Source of the DNA: Ganoderma boninense
Taxonomy: Eukaryota; Basidiomycota; Agaricomycetes; Polyporales; Polyporaceae
Direction: 5' to 3'
Assembly (NCBI GenBank): GCA_002900995.3
Contig: CM035310.1
Coordinates: forward strand, 2,937,394 to 3,001,393
Length of the DNA stretch: 64,000 bases
Below, piece after piece: positions 37,330 through 49,099 of the stretch (the first letter of the stretch is position 1; each line of letters opens with the position of its first letter). The notes beneath the pieces were generated by a model. It was not told the origin of the DNA, did no database searches, and saw only the letters and a program-made list of their open reading frames with translations. A program made the translations under genes and the position numbers.

Positions 37330-37745
37330 GCAGCTCTGTTGCACGGGGCAATGGGATGCATTCGGGACACCGGCGGGCTGTATCTCCACTGGCGCACTCA
37401 TCTATCTCGTCGAGGACGTGAAGTCTGGCAATAATAAGTACGTGATGGCGGTGGTCGCGAATCATGCCGCTAATTCTCTTCTAGACGACGAGTTTGACGA
37501 CTCAGGCTGAGTGTCAGACTGAGCAAATGGCTTCCTATGTCGCTGGGTAGCACCGATGATGTACGTCCTCGCTTCCTGCTCGAGTATTTGCACCAATCTC
37601 AAGCAGTCTGTGGAAGAAATCACATAGTGGACCGTCGACACCGAAATGTTCGCCAGCGTCGAAGGGATCGTTGTCATCATCGCGTTCGATACCATGCCAC
37701 ACAGCATGGTTTTCCTTGCGATCCATGTCTTTTGGACAAACGTAT
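37330..37745 (+). pseudogene. Decayed DUF6534-like membrane protein, C-terminal part
   Basis: A plus-strand piece ending near 37740 reads WTVDTEMFASVEGIVVIIAF then DTMPHSMVFLAIHVFWTN, the layout of the last two helices of basidiomycete DUF6534 proteins (T.ETG..TSV.. and MP....IA). An in-frame TAG lies just before it (EEIT-stop-WTV). An upstream piece (GALIYLVEDVKSGNN with a GTACGT donor) resembles the preceding loop. Interruption by the stop and loss of the N-terminal half indicate a pseudogene. Confidence 0.45.
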
Positions 37746-39122
37746 GCTTCCCTCTTTTCATCTGAAACCTATATCGATACTCATGCTGGCGTCACTACGT
37801 CGTCCACGCCAACTCGCTTCTAGCGACGTAGATGCAGAATCTTGCGCTCAACGATACTGCGCATCCATCTCACTGTCTCGTAACCCGGATTAAACTTCCG
37901 TGCCGCATATCTCGGCGCAGCGTCGAGAACTGCAGGTCTTCGTTGCTTCAATCGATCATCGTCGGGCTCAAAGAATCCCCGCAGTCGGACCGGCCCGCAG
38001 GTGCACCAAATCGCGCTCACCCGGAAGGACCATCCGGTCCTATCTTCTCCTTCTGCTTTCCTGGACCACTTTCCGAGCATTTTTCGTGCATCCGTCGTGC
38101 CGCTGAACCGATTTGGCTCCCTTGCCTCCACTCGCCGCTTAGTTCGCCTTCTCGTGGCCTCGGTCGAATGATCGTCCGATGTGCGGGAGCAATCGTCCCC
38201 CCGAACGTGCATACACATGATCACGGTGAACTCCACTGACCAGGAATAGACGTCGATCGGCGCAGTCTCGTCCGAGGTCGCTCAAGACGAGGTGAGTCGC
38301 GGCGCTCAGCCTGCCACTCTCGCCTACGCTGATCGTTGTGTTCGATAGATTTCGCCAAGATTACGACGACGATCTTGCGACTCTGCCAGGCCCCTGTGGC
38401 CGCCGAACTACTTCCGCCCTGTACGCCAGTAATACGGGATCTCCGTTCCTCGGCACCGATACACACGCTCCACTGCCAGGCGATACCGCGCATTCAGACA
38501 CTGATAATGACGAAGCCCATTGCTACGCGGTCGCCCGAAGGATGCAACAATCGTGGGTCCCGGTGTTAGTACATCCACAAGGTGTCCCGCTCGGAATCAC
38601 AGGCCGTAGCTGCAACCTCCCTCGAACGCCCGTCGGCATGTCGTGTGCTCTAACACGCGTTGCCCTGTCCTGTATACGGGACGTGTATGCAGGTAACAAC
38701 CTATCCTGCGCCGACGTCGGTGTGTAAGCTGACCCTCAACACAGACGGTGCAGCACGCGCGACTCATGTCCCTTTCGCGACTCCGCGACATGGCACATAG
38801 CCAGCTCAATCCTGAGCCGTCATAGCTCGAGCGACTGAGTGAAGGTCCGGTGACCAGTTGTTGGCCACCGACCACCTGGCAAACCCTGCAAGGCCCGAGC
38901 CGCCATATGAACATGGTGGGCACAGCCCAGGAGAAGGTGACATTCGAAGGCACGTTTCAGGCGCCTTAATTGCCCCGTGGGCGCCAGACACGAGTGCGGA
39001 GTCACTCGAATAAGCTTGTGCTCCTGTTGAAGCACCCTCCTCCTCCTACCCTACGGTATGTTAGCAATCGATACTTCCATATGCACACGACCACTTACCT
39101 GGGAACACGCACACAGCTTTAG
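37746..39122. other. No gene recognised
   Basis: About 1.4 kb of frames without identifiable motifs. A block around 38030-38130 is weakly similar to 39610-39850 (both with CGCTC.CCC.GAAGGACC and ACCGATTTGGCTC), suggesting copies of one decayed repeat on either side of the thioredoxin-like remnant. Confidence 0.35.
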
Positions 39123-39546
39123 AAGGAACCCCGCACGGTGGCCCTGTTTTGGGGCGGTGCCTTGGTCCAGCTCATGCATGCGGTTTTCGCCTGTTTTCGA
39201 GAATCTATGCATCCTTCAAAGTGGCACAACCTTTTACTACAAGTTCGACGTCAACGACGTGAGCGAGGCGTTGGACACCTTCGACATCCATGAGGCAAGT
39301 GCGATCTACATCCTGATCCTTGTTTGTGTACTAGCTAATCGCGTGTCTCATGGCATGCAGGTACCTGCCTTCATCCTATTCAAGGAGGGCAGGAAGCTCG
39401 GCGATGTTGTTTCCGCTGAGGCTAGCGTCAGCACCGTTAACCTGTCGATACGTGTATGTTTGTGTAGCTCTGTGAGGGCGGAGAATGCTAATTTGTGGGT
39501 TTGACCTCTGTGTTGGCACCGTCTCGTTCAGGACCTCGTTTCGTGA
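39123..39546 (+). pseudogene. Second thioredoxin-fold gene copy, frameshifted or incomplete
   Basis: Plus-strand exons 39123-39294, 39361-39453 and 39532-39546 reproduce the thioredoxin fold: TVALFWGG, then in the next frame SSSCMRFSPVFENL, YYKFDVNDVSEALDTFDIHE, VPAFILFKEGRK (cis-Pro, KEG turn) and a final SIRDLVS plus stop. Both internal introns fall at the same places as in the 25.4-kb gene (before the cis-Pro strand and before the last helix). The first of them uses a GC donor (GAG|GCAAGT). One base too many (near 39160, in GCCTTGG) shifts the frame inside the first exon, and no start exon was found. The redox site reads WSSSC, so only the second Cys remains. Confidence 0.6.
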
Positions 39547-40322
39547 GCGCAAGACCGGAAAGCGGGTTCACACCAGCCTGAACGTGCTGCAGATAATCCG
39601 CGGCTCCCCGGAAGGACGGGCACAGGCTCATCCTCGTCCTTCTCCTACCATGAATCCTTCTCCGACATCGTTTCGCGCAATCCGTCGTTCCACTGAACGG
39701 GCCACTTGCTGAGATGGATAGAGGTTCGAATCGTTTCGCTGTCGGATCGGCCCGGACATGCTGAACAAATTGCGCTCTCCCAGAAGGACCGCGAGGTCCA
39801 TCTTGCGTCATTCTTCCACCGACATCATTGACCGATTTGGCTCTCCGCCTTCGGCTCGATGGTCTACCTCAGTCGTCCGACGATTCACTGCTGTCAGGGA
39901 GCAGTGGTCCTTCTAGATCGTGGACGGCATCACGGCGAGTTCGACAGACCAGGAGGAACTCTTTCAACCCAGGACTCGATAGCCTGAGGGTGCGTCGTCA
40001 CATTAAGTTAGCCTATCGCCTTCGCTAATCCCGGTTCCGTTAGTTTTGTTACGACGACTCTGGCGAGTTGGAACATTTGACGCTCGTGTCGAACAGGAGC
40101 CTTGTTCCTTGGCGTCGAAACATGAGCTCCAAGCGAGACCGCATATCCTGACATTAATGGAGAGAGCGGAGACTGGCGCTCACCACCACGCGTCCCTACG
40201 TCCATTGGAATGATCCTACGATCGAGCGTAAATACAAATCCACGGTGTTCCGCTCCGACGCGTACGCAGCAACTGCATTCCAAGCCCATGGAATACTGTG
40301 TAGTTTAGCACCGATGCCTTCT
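39547..40322. other. No gene recognised
   Basis: Spacer of about 0.8 kb between the thioredoxin-like remnant and 7TM-C. It includes one copy of the weak repeat shared with 38.03-38.13 kb. Confidence 0.35.
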
Positions 40323-41607
40323 CTACGTGCTCTCTATGCTCTTCGCCGTCTCCCAGCGCGGCAAGTAGCCCCTAGGCTCTACCATCACGCTCGGGAGCGC
40401 GACATGGGTCGTACACGAGCTCTCGACGCTCTGGCCGTAGGTGCCCAGGCGGCCGGCGCCCGCGCTCGAGTCGCCGTCGGAGGTGTGCTTGCCGGCGGCC
40501 CAGATGGTGGCGAGGAGGACGCCGATGATCTCGACGTAGTTGTTGGTATAGAGGATGTAGCTGCCCTCGAGGAAGTCGTCGTCGACGAAGGCGAGCACGA
40601 TGAGCACGACGTTGAATACCACCGGGAAGACGAAGTTGAAGACCGCGATCCAGAAGAGCGTTTTGATGCGCTCGAAGTACGTCCCTGGTGTTTGTCGTTC
40701 AGCATCGAGGAGTTCCTGTCATCCGTGGCTCTCCACCACTACCAGCGGGAGGGCAGGTATCTGAGGGACGTACCCTGCGACGACGAGCTAGTGTGCAACC
40801 GCTCGATGTTCGGCTGGCCAGCCAGCATGCCCGTCCTTTTGCGGAGCCGCAAGATGAAGAGCGTGGATACATACCTGCCAGGAGGGATCATGGTCAGTAC
40901 ACGGAATTTCAGATGTTGGAGGACAATGCAACTGAGCCGTACATGTCATCGAACAGCTGGAGGAACCACTCCGCCTTCGCGCTGGGCAAGGTCCACACCG
41001 CCTGGGATACCGTGAAGACCGAGTTGCTGCTCAACCCGCCTGCGCCGTCCACGATCTGCTGGAGGCGGATTATCATGTACACCACGTTCGCTATGCGCGC
41101 GAGCTTGAAGAGTACGATCGGCCCGTAGATGGCGAAGAGAAGGGGTCGACTCAAGGTCCGCGGTGGATATGCGGCGATGACACGCAGTATGAGTATCCCC
41201 TGGACGCAGAGCGGAACAATGGTGAAGAGGTATACGGATGCGATGGCTGCGCTTGGTGTGGCGGATAGGTTTAAGAGAAGGGCGTTGACCTGGGTATATC
41301 AACGGTGAGTATCGAAGTGGAAGGGGTAACCGCCGCCGGTTCACTGAATATTCCTCACAGAGTTGGATATCCCGATGATGCCTTGTGCGATGCCAAGCGC
41401 GAGGGCGCAGACGTTGAGGAGGAATATTGGTCGCCGTCTGAGCTGGGGAGTGGAGAAGAAGAAGAGGACTACTGCGATGGGCACGAGGAATGCCGTGTAG
41501 ATGGTCTCGAGGAGCAGCCATTTCAGCTCCTCCTGGACGAGGGGGAGGGGGACCAACCCTGGAGGTAGAGACGGGACCTGCCCGGATACAGTGGAATCCA
41601 TTGACAT
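40323..41607 (-). CDS. 7TM-C: seven-helix (GPCR-like) membrane protein
   Basis: Four exons on the minus strand (41607-41359, 41289-40943, 40874-40774, 40684-40323) join to 352 residues beginning MSMDSTVSG. Helices: LLLETIYTAFLVPIAVVLFF, FLLNVCALALGIAQGIIG, AIASVYLFTIVPLCVQGILI, LFAIYGPIVLFKLARIANVV, FLQLFDDMYVSTLFILRL, LFWIAVFNFVFPVVFNVVLI and YVEIIGVLLATIWAAG. The short N-terminus, seven helices and polar tail are GPCR-like. The DD(M/V)Y motif at helix 5 is shared by all copies, and an intron splits its Met codon. Exon lengths 347 (exon 2) and 101 (exon 3) match 7TM-D and 7TM-A respectively. It lies 1.15 kb from the end of GMC-1 on the same strand. Ligand and partner are unknown. Confidence 0.85.
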
Positions 41608-42754
41608 GATAAGGAGAAGGGGAGGATATCTATGGAACTGAGTAGAACCCCTGGCATTTATGCTTGGGCAATGTCGAGTAGCCGACATGTCAGAGGATGC
41701 GTCAACGGAGAGACTGTGGTATACGCGCACCTTATTGGCTGTGCATGCCAGAGACTCGACGCCCCACACTTCAAGGTCCTAGCACAGAATCGTGCGAAAC
41801 AGGTCATAAGTCAATCCGACGCTTCAAAATCACCATCTAACTTCGAGATCGGGTAGACATGACCACTGGGGTGGGAGTACCAATGTTACGGCAACCCGAG
41901 CTACATAGCTATCAGCCTATCTTCTGCTGTCGGCGGCCCTTCTACCCACTCCCTCGATGGCTATGCTCGTGGGTAATGTGTTTGTGAACGAGACATGGTG
42001 ATGGAATTGAACACCGTCCGGAAGCCAATACCGATCCTCCACTCCCCCTTCTTCCACAACCTATAGATGGTTGCTTGTAATTATATGAATGGCCTGTGAG
42101 ATGAGATGCGATTACTGCCGCATATCTGTCAACTGTCCAGCGGCGAAGAAGATGCCAACAACATCGCTATTCCCTATGTGACTTGCAGTTACGAGTATGG
42201 TGCTGCAACTGGTATAGAAGAGACAGGGCGTCCAGGGCAAATCTTCGAAGGTGATGGTCGAACCTTCGACACTAGAGACGCCGCAGATCGAGCACATGCT
42301 TGAGAAAAGTACTCGCCTGTAAGACTTTCAGGACCGCTATCGGTGTGAGAGGGAACTTGCAAGGTGATCGTTGACCTGTAGGAACAGCACCTAGGTAGAG
42401 TTTCAGACTACAACTGGGCAGTTGCACCCTTATTGACAGACTTCCCCAATTCCAGTTGGAGCAGACAAGCTTCCTGCAGTTTGATCTCAGACTGGTGGAG
42501 CCAAACGGCCAGCTGTGGGACAACAAGTCAAGCCCGCCTTCGCCCAGGCCCCATACCACAGCCTTTGAATACAGCAAAGGAACCATTGGGTCGTCTCTGC
42601 TCCCGTATAACCGAGATGCACAAAACAGCAGCCCAGGCCGTCAAAGCCCCGAGAGGAACATATCACACGTATCTTGACCACAAGCCTGTTATCCACATCC
42701 AATGGCTCCACAACCGGTCTCTCGCGGTCTCCTGTCCATCCCACCTTCAGCTTC
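41608..42754. other. Intergenic between GMC-1 and 7TM-C
   Basis: About 1.1 kb containing the upstream region of 7TM-C and the 3' end of GMC-1. No further gene was recognised. Confidence 0.4.
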
Positions 42755-44867
42755 TTAGGCCTGGCCGCGCAAGATGGCCGCACACTTCTCCGCCACGACC
42801 ACAGCCGGCGCCATGGTGTGGGACCCAATGATCTCCGGGAACACAGAAGCGTCGCACACGCGGAGGCCCCTCACCCCGTGCACCCGCAGCTCCGTGTCCA
42901 CGACGCTCTCCCGCGCGCCGTGGGTCCCCGGGCCCATGCGGCACGTCGACGTGTAGTGCCACGACGTCGCGGCGTTCGCGCGGACGAACCTGTCGATGTC
43001 CTCGTCGGCCGGGCCCTCGGGCACGAGCAGATCCTTCAACGGGTAGCCCTGCTTGACGACGTCGTCCGCGAGTCGCATCGCGAGGCGCACGCCCTTGCGC
43101 AGCGGGGCGACGTCCTCCGGGGCGCTGAAGAACCCGAGCTCGACCTCCGGGCGTGCGCGCGGGTTGCTCGTCTGCAGGCGCACGGTGCCCGAGGACCGGG
43201 GCCGGATGAGGACGGTGTTGAGCGTGAAGATGCCCTTGTCCGGGAGGTCGACGTCCGAGACGTTGCTCGGGATGTGCATGAACTCGATGTCGGGCCGGTT
43301 CTCGGGGACGGACGCGTCGAGGTCACTCGGGTCGCCGACGACGAGCGCGCTGTGCTCGTCGAGAAGGCGCGTCGGGACGAACGTGGAGCGGAGCTCGAGG
43401 GGGTGCGAGAAGAGGCCGCGTCCCGCGAGGACGTACTTCGCGAGCTCGACGGTGGCTTTGAAGGTGTTCGTCTGGAGCTGGTGGATGGAGTCCCGCATCG
43501 GCACCTGGAACATGACCGGAAGCCCGACATGGTCTTGCTGCATGCGTACGATTGCGAAATTAGGTTGGGGGAAGAAATTAGTAGTGAATCAGACACGAAC
43601 CAGGTGACTCCCGACTGCAGGCATATCGCGGACGACGGGAATGCCCTTCTCCTGCAGATGCTCCTTCGGACCTAGACCACTGCGATATGGTCAGCTCGGT
43701 CAATACGGCGAGGGCAAGGTAGATATACCTGAGCATCAGAATTTGAGGCGATCCCAATGCGCCAGCGCACAAGATGATCTCCCGCCGAGCCTGGGCGAAG
43801 TATCGATGGACGGCCTGTCGGGAGTCGTTGGCTTCAAAATGCACTCCTGTGGCGCTAACGCCGTCCTCTCCCCTCTCCGCCAATTTTATACGGGTCACCA
43901 GTGTATTCGTGCAGATTTTGAGGTGCGACTTCCTCTGCTGAGTGAGCCTGGGAGAGAGGAACGCGCGATAAGTCGAGTCTCTGTCGGCACATTTGTCGAC
44001 GATGTGGTCGGTGGGCCCTGTACACGCAGCCGGGGCGAAGGGGGAATTAAGGTCTGGAGTCTGATCGATCCCCGCCTTGCTTAAAGCCCGAATAAAGCTA
44101 AGCGAGATATAATGTGAATACAGGATGGGACGGGGGAGGGTAGGACCTACTATTCATTCGTGCGGTATGGATCTGAGGATTCCTGGTTCTGCCACACACC
44201 TGCGAAAGCAGGTCATCGACACACATCAAGTAGCAGTGCATTGAAGGGATACATACCACCCGCCCGCGATATTGTGATGGCGGATGACTGTACGTCTTCT
44301 CCGACTTGACAAAGTACCGCTCAAGATCCTCGTACCCCCAACCTGCGTTCCCAAGAGCCTTCCAATGGTTGTAATCCCCGGGAGCCCCTGTTAAGGTCGC
44401 GATCAACCGCATCCGAAGGTGAAGTCGAGCGCAACCAACCTCGGGTATAAAGCAGCCCGTTTATGCGGGAGACGCCACCGAGCGCTTCGGCGGTCATGAC
44501 CTGCACAAAGCGATCGTTTGCATTGCGCAGCGGTTGAGACCACCACGTGCGCACAGGGCCGTCCTTGCTGAGGATGTTGGAGGAGAGCAGGGGCACGCGC
44601 GAGGTCCAGGTGTCCGCCACAGGCCCGCGCTCGAGGACCAGCACCGAGACATTGGGGTCCTCGCTCAGCCTCGAGGCCAGAACACAGCCAGAAGTTCCTC
44701 CTGGACGAAGAATAAGTCAGCTTAGACAGAAAAGGAAACAATATGGGACGCAGGAACTGACCTCCAATGACGATGAAATCATACGTGTACGCCTCTGCGG
44801 CAAATTCGGGTGACACGGGGACCTGGGCCCCAACATCCTGCGGGTTGAGCTCGGGGACGCCAGTCAT
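42755..44867 (-). CDS. GMC-1: FAD-dependent glucose-methanol-choline oxidoreductase
   Basis: Seven exons on the minus strand (44867-44762, 44700-44440, 44387-44257, 44188-44151, 44097-43729, 43679-43601, 43537-42755) give about 588 residues. FAD-binding IVIGGGTSGCVLASRLSED is near residue 35, followed by VLERGPVADTW, GGVSRINGLLYTRGAPGDY (GMC signature 1 region), GSPQILMLSGLGPKEHL (signature 2), QDHVGLP, and a C-terminus with both catalytic histidines, SWHYTSTCRMG and GSHTMAPAV. No signal peptide is visible, so it is probably intracellular, unlike classical aryl-alcohol oxidases. Family members oxidise alcohols or sugars and reduce oxygen or quinones; the substrate is unknown. Exon 3 is one base shorter than in GMC-2; the frame is kept only if exon 4 starts at 44188, 11 bases beyond the expected acceptor. 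Confidence 0.85.
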
Positions 44868-45334
44868 AGGAGAAACTGACGACGTTTGCACAAACACGAT
44901 GAAGTTGGAGGGGTGGTAGTCACAGTAACGAGAATGCTGCACTGGGGGTCAGCTGAGAGCTCTTCCAGAGACGGCTCATTTTGAGTTTGATACCAAGTCC
45001 GCGCCAGGAAATCACAGAAGTCGAAGCCAGGTGCAGAGCCTCAAAGCATGGTCCGAGCAGGCCGCAGACAGAACGTGTGAAACTGCAAGTTCGAGCGAGT
45101 AGGGATCTAGTAAGTGTGATTTCGGGGGCGGTCGAGGTTGAGGACAGCGAACATCGCCACGACAAGGAAGACCGCGCACAACACATCATAAGACACAAAA
45201 GGCACAGCCAGTGGGCAGATAAGAAGACGGTGAACTATCACTTACAGCATCCCGCGAAGAGCGTAAACGACAGCAACAACAAAGAAGCATAATTACAGAA
45301 GCGCGAGAGGCCGGACCTGAGCGCTGAGCGTTGA

Positions 45335-46518
45335 TCATGGATCAAGGCCTCGAGCTCGAAGGACACCCATCGAAAAATCACTTAGCTGCCCTCGAGATGT
45401 CCGCACGTGCGCCCCCACAATCTCCGGGAACACACTCGCATCGCACACCCTCAGCCCTTGCACCCCATGCACCCTCAGCCGCGTGTCGACCGCGCTGGGC
45501 CGCGCCCCACGCGGCACGTCGACGTGTAGTGGAAGCACGTCCGCAGGTTCGCGCGGATGTACGCGTCCAGGACCTCGTCGCAGTTCCCCTCGGGCACGAT
45601 CAAGTCCTTCAGCGGGTATCCCTGCTCCCTCACGTCCACGACGACGCACTGCGCGAGGCGGATGCTCTTCCGCAGCGGCACGTAACCACGTCGATGTCTG
45701 GGCGCACGAGCGGGTTGCTGGACGCGAGACGGATTGGCTCGGCGATGACTTGGAATCGGCCTCAGGCACAGGTGGGTAGAGGTTGCAATGGAGGTCGACG
45801 TCCCGCCACACGCGCGGGTTGCTCGACGCGAGCCGGACGATGTCCATCGACTTCGGGCGGATGTTCGCAGAGAGGAAGGTGGAGAGGCCCGTGCGTAGGA
45901 TGTCGGTGCAGTTATTCCCGTTGTACATGGACTCGGTGTCGGGGGTCAGTTCTGCGGGATCGACATGTCGATGTCCGAGGGATAGGGAGTTTTGAAGAGA
46001 CGAAGGACTTGTCGCCAAGGAGGCAGGAGGAAATAAAGGTCAACGCGGTTTCGAATGGGTGGGAGAGTGCGCCGCGACCGTCTATGAGCGTGAGCTACGG
46101 AGCGCCTTGACGATCTCCGTCACTCTTTTGGGCTCAGCCCACTACTCGCAAGATCAGCACGACATGCGTCGGTGGGCGTATCAAGCCGGCGTACCTCAAG
46201 GTACGACTTAAGCAGTTGCGGAGATTCAAGCGCGCCTCCACCTCCCTCCTTGCATTGGCAAAACAGCGCGTCGACGCCTCCTCGATTTTGTCGCCCTGAA
46301 GTGAACCCCATGCGCGCGACAAGAGTCTCCGTACAGATCTTCAGACACGCTTGTCACTTGAATACCAGCTTCGTCGGGAGGAACGGGCGGTCGTTCAGTG
46401 GCGGTGAGACTTCGAGTTGTCAGAGATGTCGAGGGTGCTTGTGCCGACTGCGGGCATCGATCGCGAGTTGAGGTCAGAAAAACATTCGATGCTGGCCTCC
46501 TTGAGAGGGCGGCGGACG
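45335..46518 (-). pseudogene. GMC oxidoreductase pseudogene, 5' truncated
   Basis: Minus-strand pieces follow the order of the intact genes from exon 5 on: SDLNSRSMPAVGTSTLDISD, a stop in SHRH-stop, LKICTETLVARMGF, RCFANARREV, LSPKE, then YNGNNCTDI, FLSANIRPKSMDIVRLASSN and the C-terminal DTRLRVHGVQGLRVCDASVF / PEIVGAHV. Stop codons, frame changes and a partly duplicated or scrambled section near 45.70-45.80 kb show loss of function. The similarity starts right after an acceptor-like CAG near 46518, where exon 5 begins in GMC-2, so exons 1-4 are missing. Lies between GMC-1 and 7TM-D. Confidence 0.85.
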
Positions 46519-47299
46519 CTGGACGATGAGATCAGTTAGATTGGAACGCAAAAGATATAGAACGCATTCCAGTGACGGGATGTGCATCATCATGAAGCCC
46601 GTATGAGGCCGCACGAGGTTCAGCATTGATGCCTATCAGCAATGTGCTCTACCACTCTCCAGCGATGAGACTGCGCTTGTGTAGACAAGCACCCACAGCA
46701 ACTGCGACAAGGAAAAGCGAGTATCACTCCGCGTCGGCACTCCTAGCCACGCATACATAGCAGTGGCCGGACGACTACTCCATAATCCATGCTGCCCGTA
46801 TCTCGATGGCGCCAGGGGAGACGGAAGCACACGAGCCTGACAGCTCAGCTTCATCGAATCAGTACATAGTACATACCATAGTGCACAACGAGCCTCCTCC
46901 TCTCCGCTACTTCCCTCGCAGTACCTGTCGACCTCATTGGCCTGGGTCTCCTTCTCCCGACCTGCTCGACAGCAAGTTTTTGACCGATATCTCCAACCCC
47001 GAAAATCGATCCTAAGGATACGAATGGATGTTTTTGAGAACGCAGGGCAGAGGAGAAGTGCGAGAGAGACTCCGAGAGGGCCGAGACATGGTGGTCCGTG
47101 GAGATAATCATGTTCAGCCTGCGCCTATCAACGTCGTGGTGAATGCGATGACGTGGCGGCCCGGACGTGGCCGTCCTTCCGATGCCCCTTACCTACGGTT
47201 CTACATGATACAGACAATACAGTGTCTAACTCGCTCATTTGAAGTTTACTCATGACCCCTCGGCTCGCAGCACCTGAGTACTGGTGCCATCGGCTCCCC
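46519..47299. other. Spacer, no gene recognised
   Basis: About 0.8 kb between the GMC pseudogene and the stop of 7TM-D. The missing GMC exons 1-4 were looked for here and not found. Confidence 0.4.
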
Positions 47300-48508
47300 T
47301 CAGAGTCCCCTCTCCATCTTTGTGATCTCAACCGGCTGTAAGTGGGACTGGCTGCTTCCTATGCTCTGCAATGCAATGCGGGTTGCATACGTCGACCCCT
47401 CGCCGCGGTCCTGTCCTAGCCGGTTGACTGGACTCTCGTCCTTCGACCCGTCCTGCCGTCCGGCCACAAAGACAGTGGCGAGCAGGACGCCGATGATCTG
47501 CGCATAGTTGTTGGTGTAGACGATGTAGCTCCCGCGCAGGAAGTCGTGCTCGCGGAAGTCGAGGATGATGAGCACGATGTTGAAGATGATCGGGAACACG
47601 AAATTGAACACCGCGGTCCAGAAGAGCGTCTTGAGGCGCTGAATGTACGTGCCTGCCACCGAATGCCGACGTGAGTGCGGACGAGCTGAGGATCGTTCGA
47701 GATGTGGCAGGCACATACCCTGATACTGGCTTGTTGGTAGAGCGGATTTAGTCTGCATTCCGGCCGGTTTTCGAAGCCGCGCAATGAACAGCGTAGACAC
47801 GTACCTGTGGGCAGGGTTCGTAAGCATCGGGAATAGTGACTACCGCGACAAAGACTGAAGCCATACATATCGTCGAACAATTGCAGGAACCATTCCGCTT
47901 TGGTGGTCGGGAAGGTCCACACCGCTTGTGAAACAGTAAAGACGGTGTTGGTGCTGATTCCTCCTGCTTCATTGATAACCCGCCGAAGACGGAAGATCAC
48001 ATAGGCCATGTTGGCGAATCGGGCCAGTTTGAACAGGGCGATTGGTCCATAGATGGCGAATATACGGGTACGCGACAGGGTGCTCGGTGGGTAGACGGCT
48101 CGGACCCTTATAATCAGAATCCCTTGAACGAAAAATGGGACACAGGTGAAAAGGCAGATAGAGGCAATGGTGGTCCTTGGTGTCGCCTGCATGTTTAAGA
48201 GTATGGTGTTGACCTAAGAAAACATGGTCAGTAGACAATTTGCGTGATGATCAATAGAATCTTCTTACGGAGGTAGAGATGCCGATGATGCCCTGCGCAA
48301 AGCCAATAGCAAGCGTACACACATTCAGAATGAATACCGGCCGTCCTCGCAGCTGGGGCGTGGAGAGAAAGAAAAGGACGGCGGCGATGGGAACGAGGAA
48401 TGCTGTGTAGGTGGTCATCAACACCAACCACTTCACCTCTTGCTGGACGAGGGGGAGAGGGACTAGACCAACGGGGGAGCCTAATGGAATGGAGCTGGCG
48501 TTTGACAT
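47300..48508 (-). CDS. 7TM-D: seven-helix (GPCR-like) membrane protein
   Basis: Four exons on the minus strand (48508-48269, 48213-47867, 47804-47719, 47652-47300) join to 341 residues starting MSNASSIPLGSP (one possible N-glycosylation site, NAS). The seven hydrophobic segments line up with 7TM-C: VLMTTYTAFLVPIAAVLFFL, FILNVCTLAIGFAQGIIG, IASICLFTCVPFFVQGILII, FAIYGPIALFKLARFANMAY, WFLQLFDDMYVSTLFIARL, LFWTAVFNFVFPIIFNIVLI and YAQIIGVLLATVFVAG. Charged connectors include FRLRR and a Lys/Arg loop before helix 6. Exon phases are 0, 2, 1 as in copies A and C; exon 2 is 347 nt in both C and D. It lies in the same strand order as 7TM-C relative to neighbouring GMC sequences. Function unknown. Confidence 0.85.
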
Positions 48509-49099
48509 GGTAAGGACGGACGAGTATTTGCAGTCTTGTTAGCGCAATGTGTCCATCTATTTAACGTTGCTGAGAATACCTTGAACCGACGGCGTGTCCG
48601 AAAAGCCACTACAAATCAAGATGTGAGATGCTTGACGGACTCGTTATCATGACTTCTATACTCTTGCCCATTGATCGTGCTTTGGTGGTTCCGGTATTTT
48701 CGTTGCCCAACTCTGAATGGACTGGGACCTGCTTCGTTTGAGTTTGTCAGGGAGCCTCGAGGAAAGTCAGTGGTATACGCCGAATCTTGTCCACGTCCAC
48801 GCCACGCTCGAGACTTTAGACAGCTCATCATGCTATGTGCTTCGCAATCTTAGCGTCTTAACCCTGGTGCGCATCACGAAGATGTACCAGACAGCTTGGG
48901 ATACATTCTGAACTGCGCAACGCTCAAAATAAGCACCCAACAAGGCCTTACGATCTGATATGCATCAGCGATTTTGGATAGAACCATGCGCCACTATCCG
49001 AATGGACGTACTACCACCCCCTTTGGACGTTGCCGCATCCAACATCAACCGCACATGCGTAAGCAACAGTGGGCCTGCATTGCCACACTAAGTATTCTC
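48509..49099. other. Spacer, no gene recognised
   Basis: About 0.6 kb upstream of 7TM-D, including its promoter, up to the GMC remnant. Confidence 0.4.

Noticed and set aside
42674..43675. 333-codon plus-strand frame opposite GMC-1
   Set aside because: Antisense shadow of the last GMC-1 exon, rich in Arg/Glu/Asp as expected for the complement of GC-biased codons.
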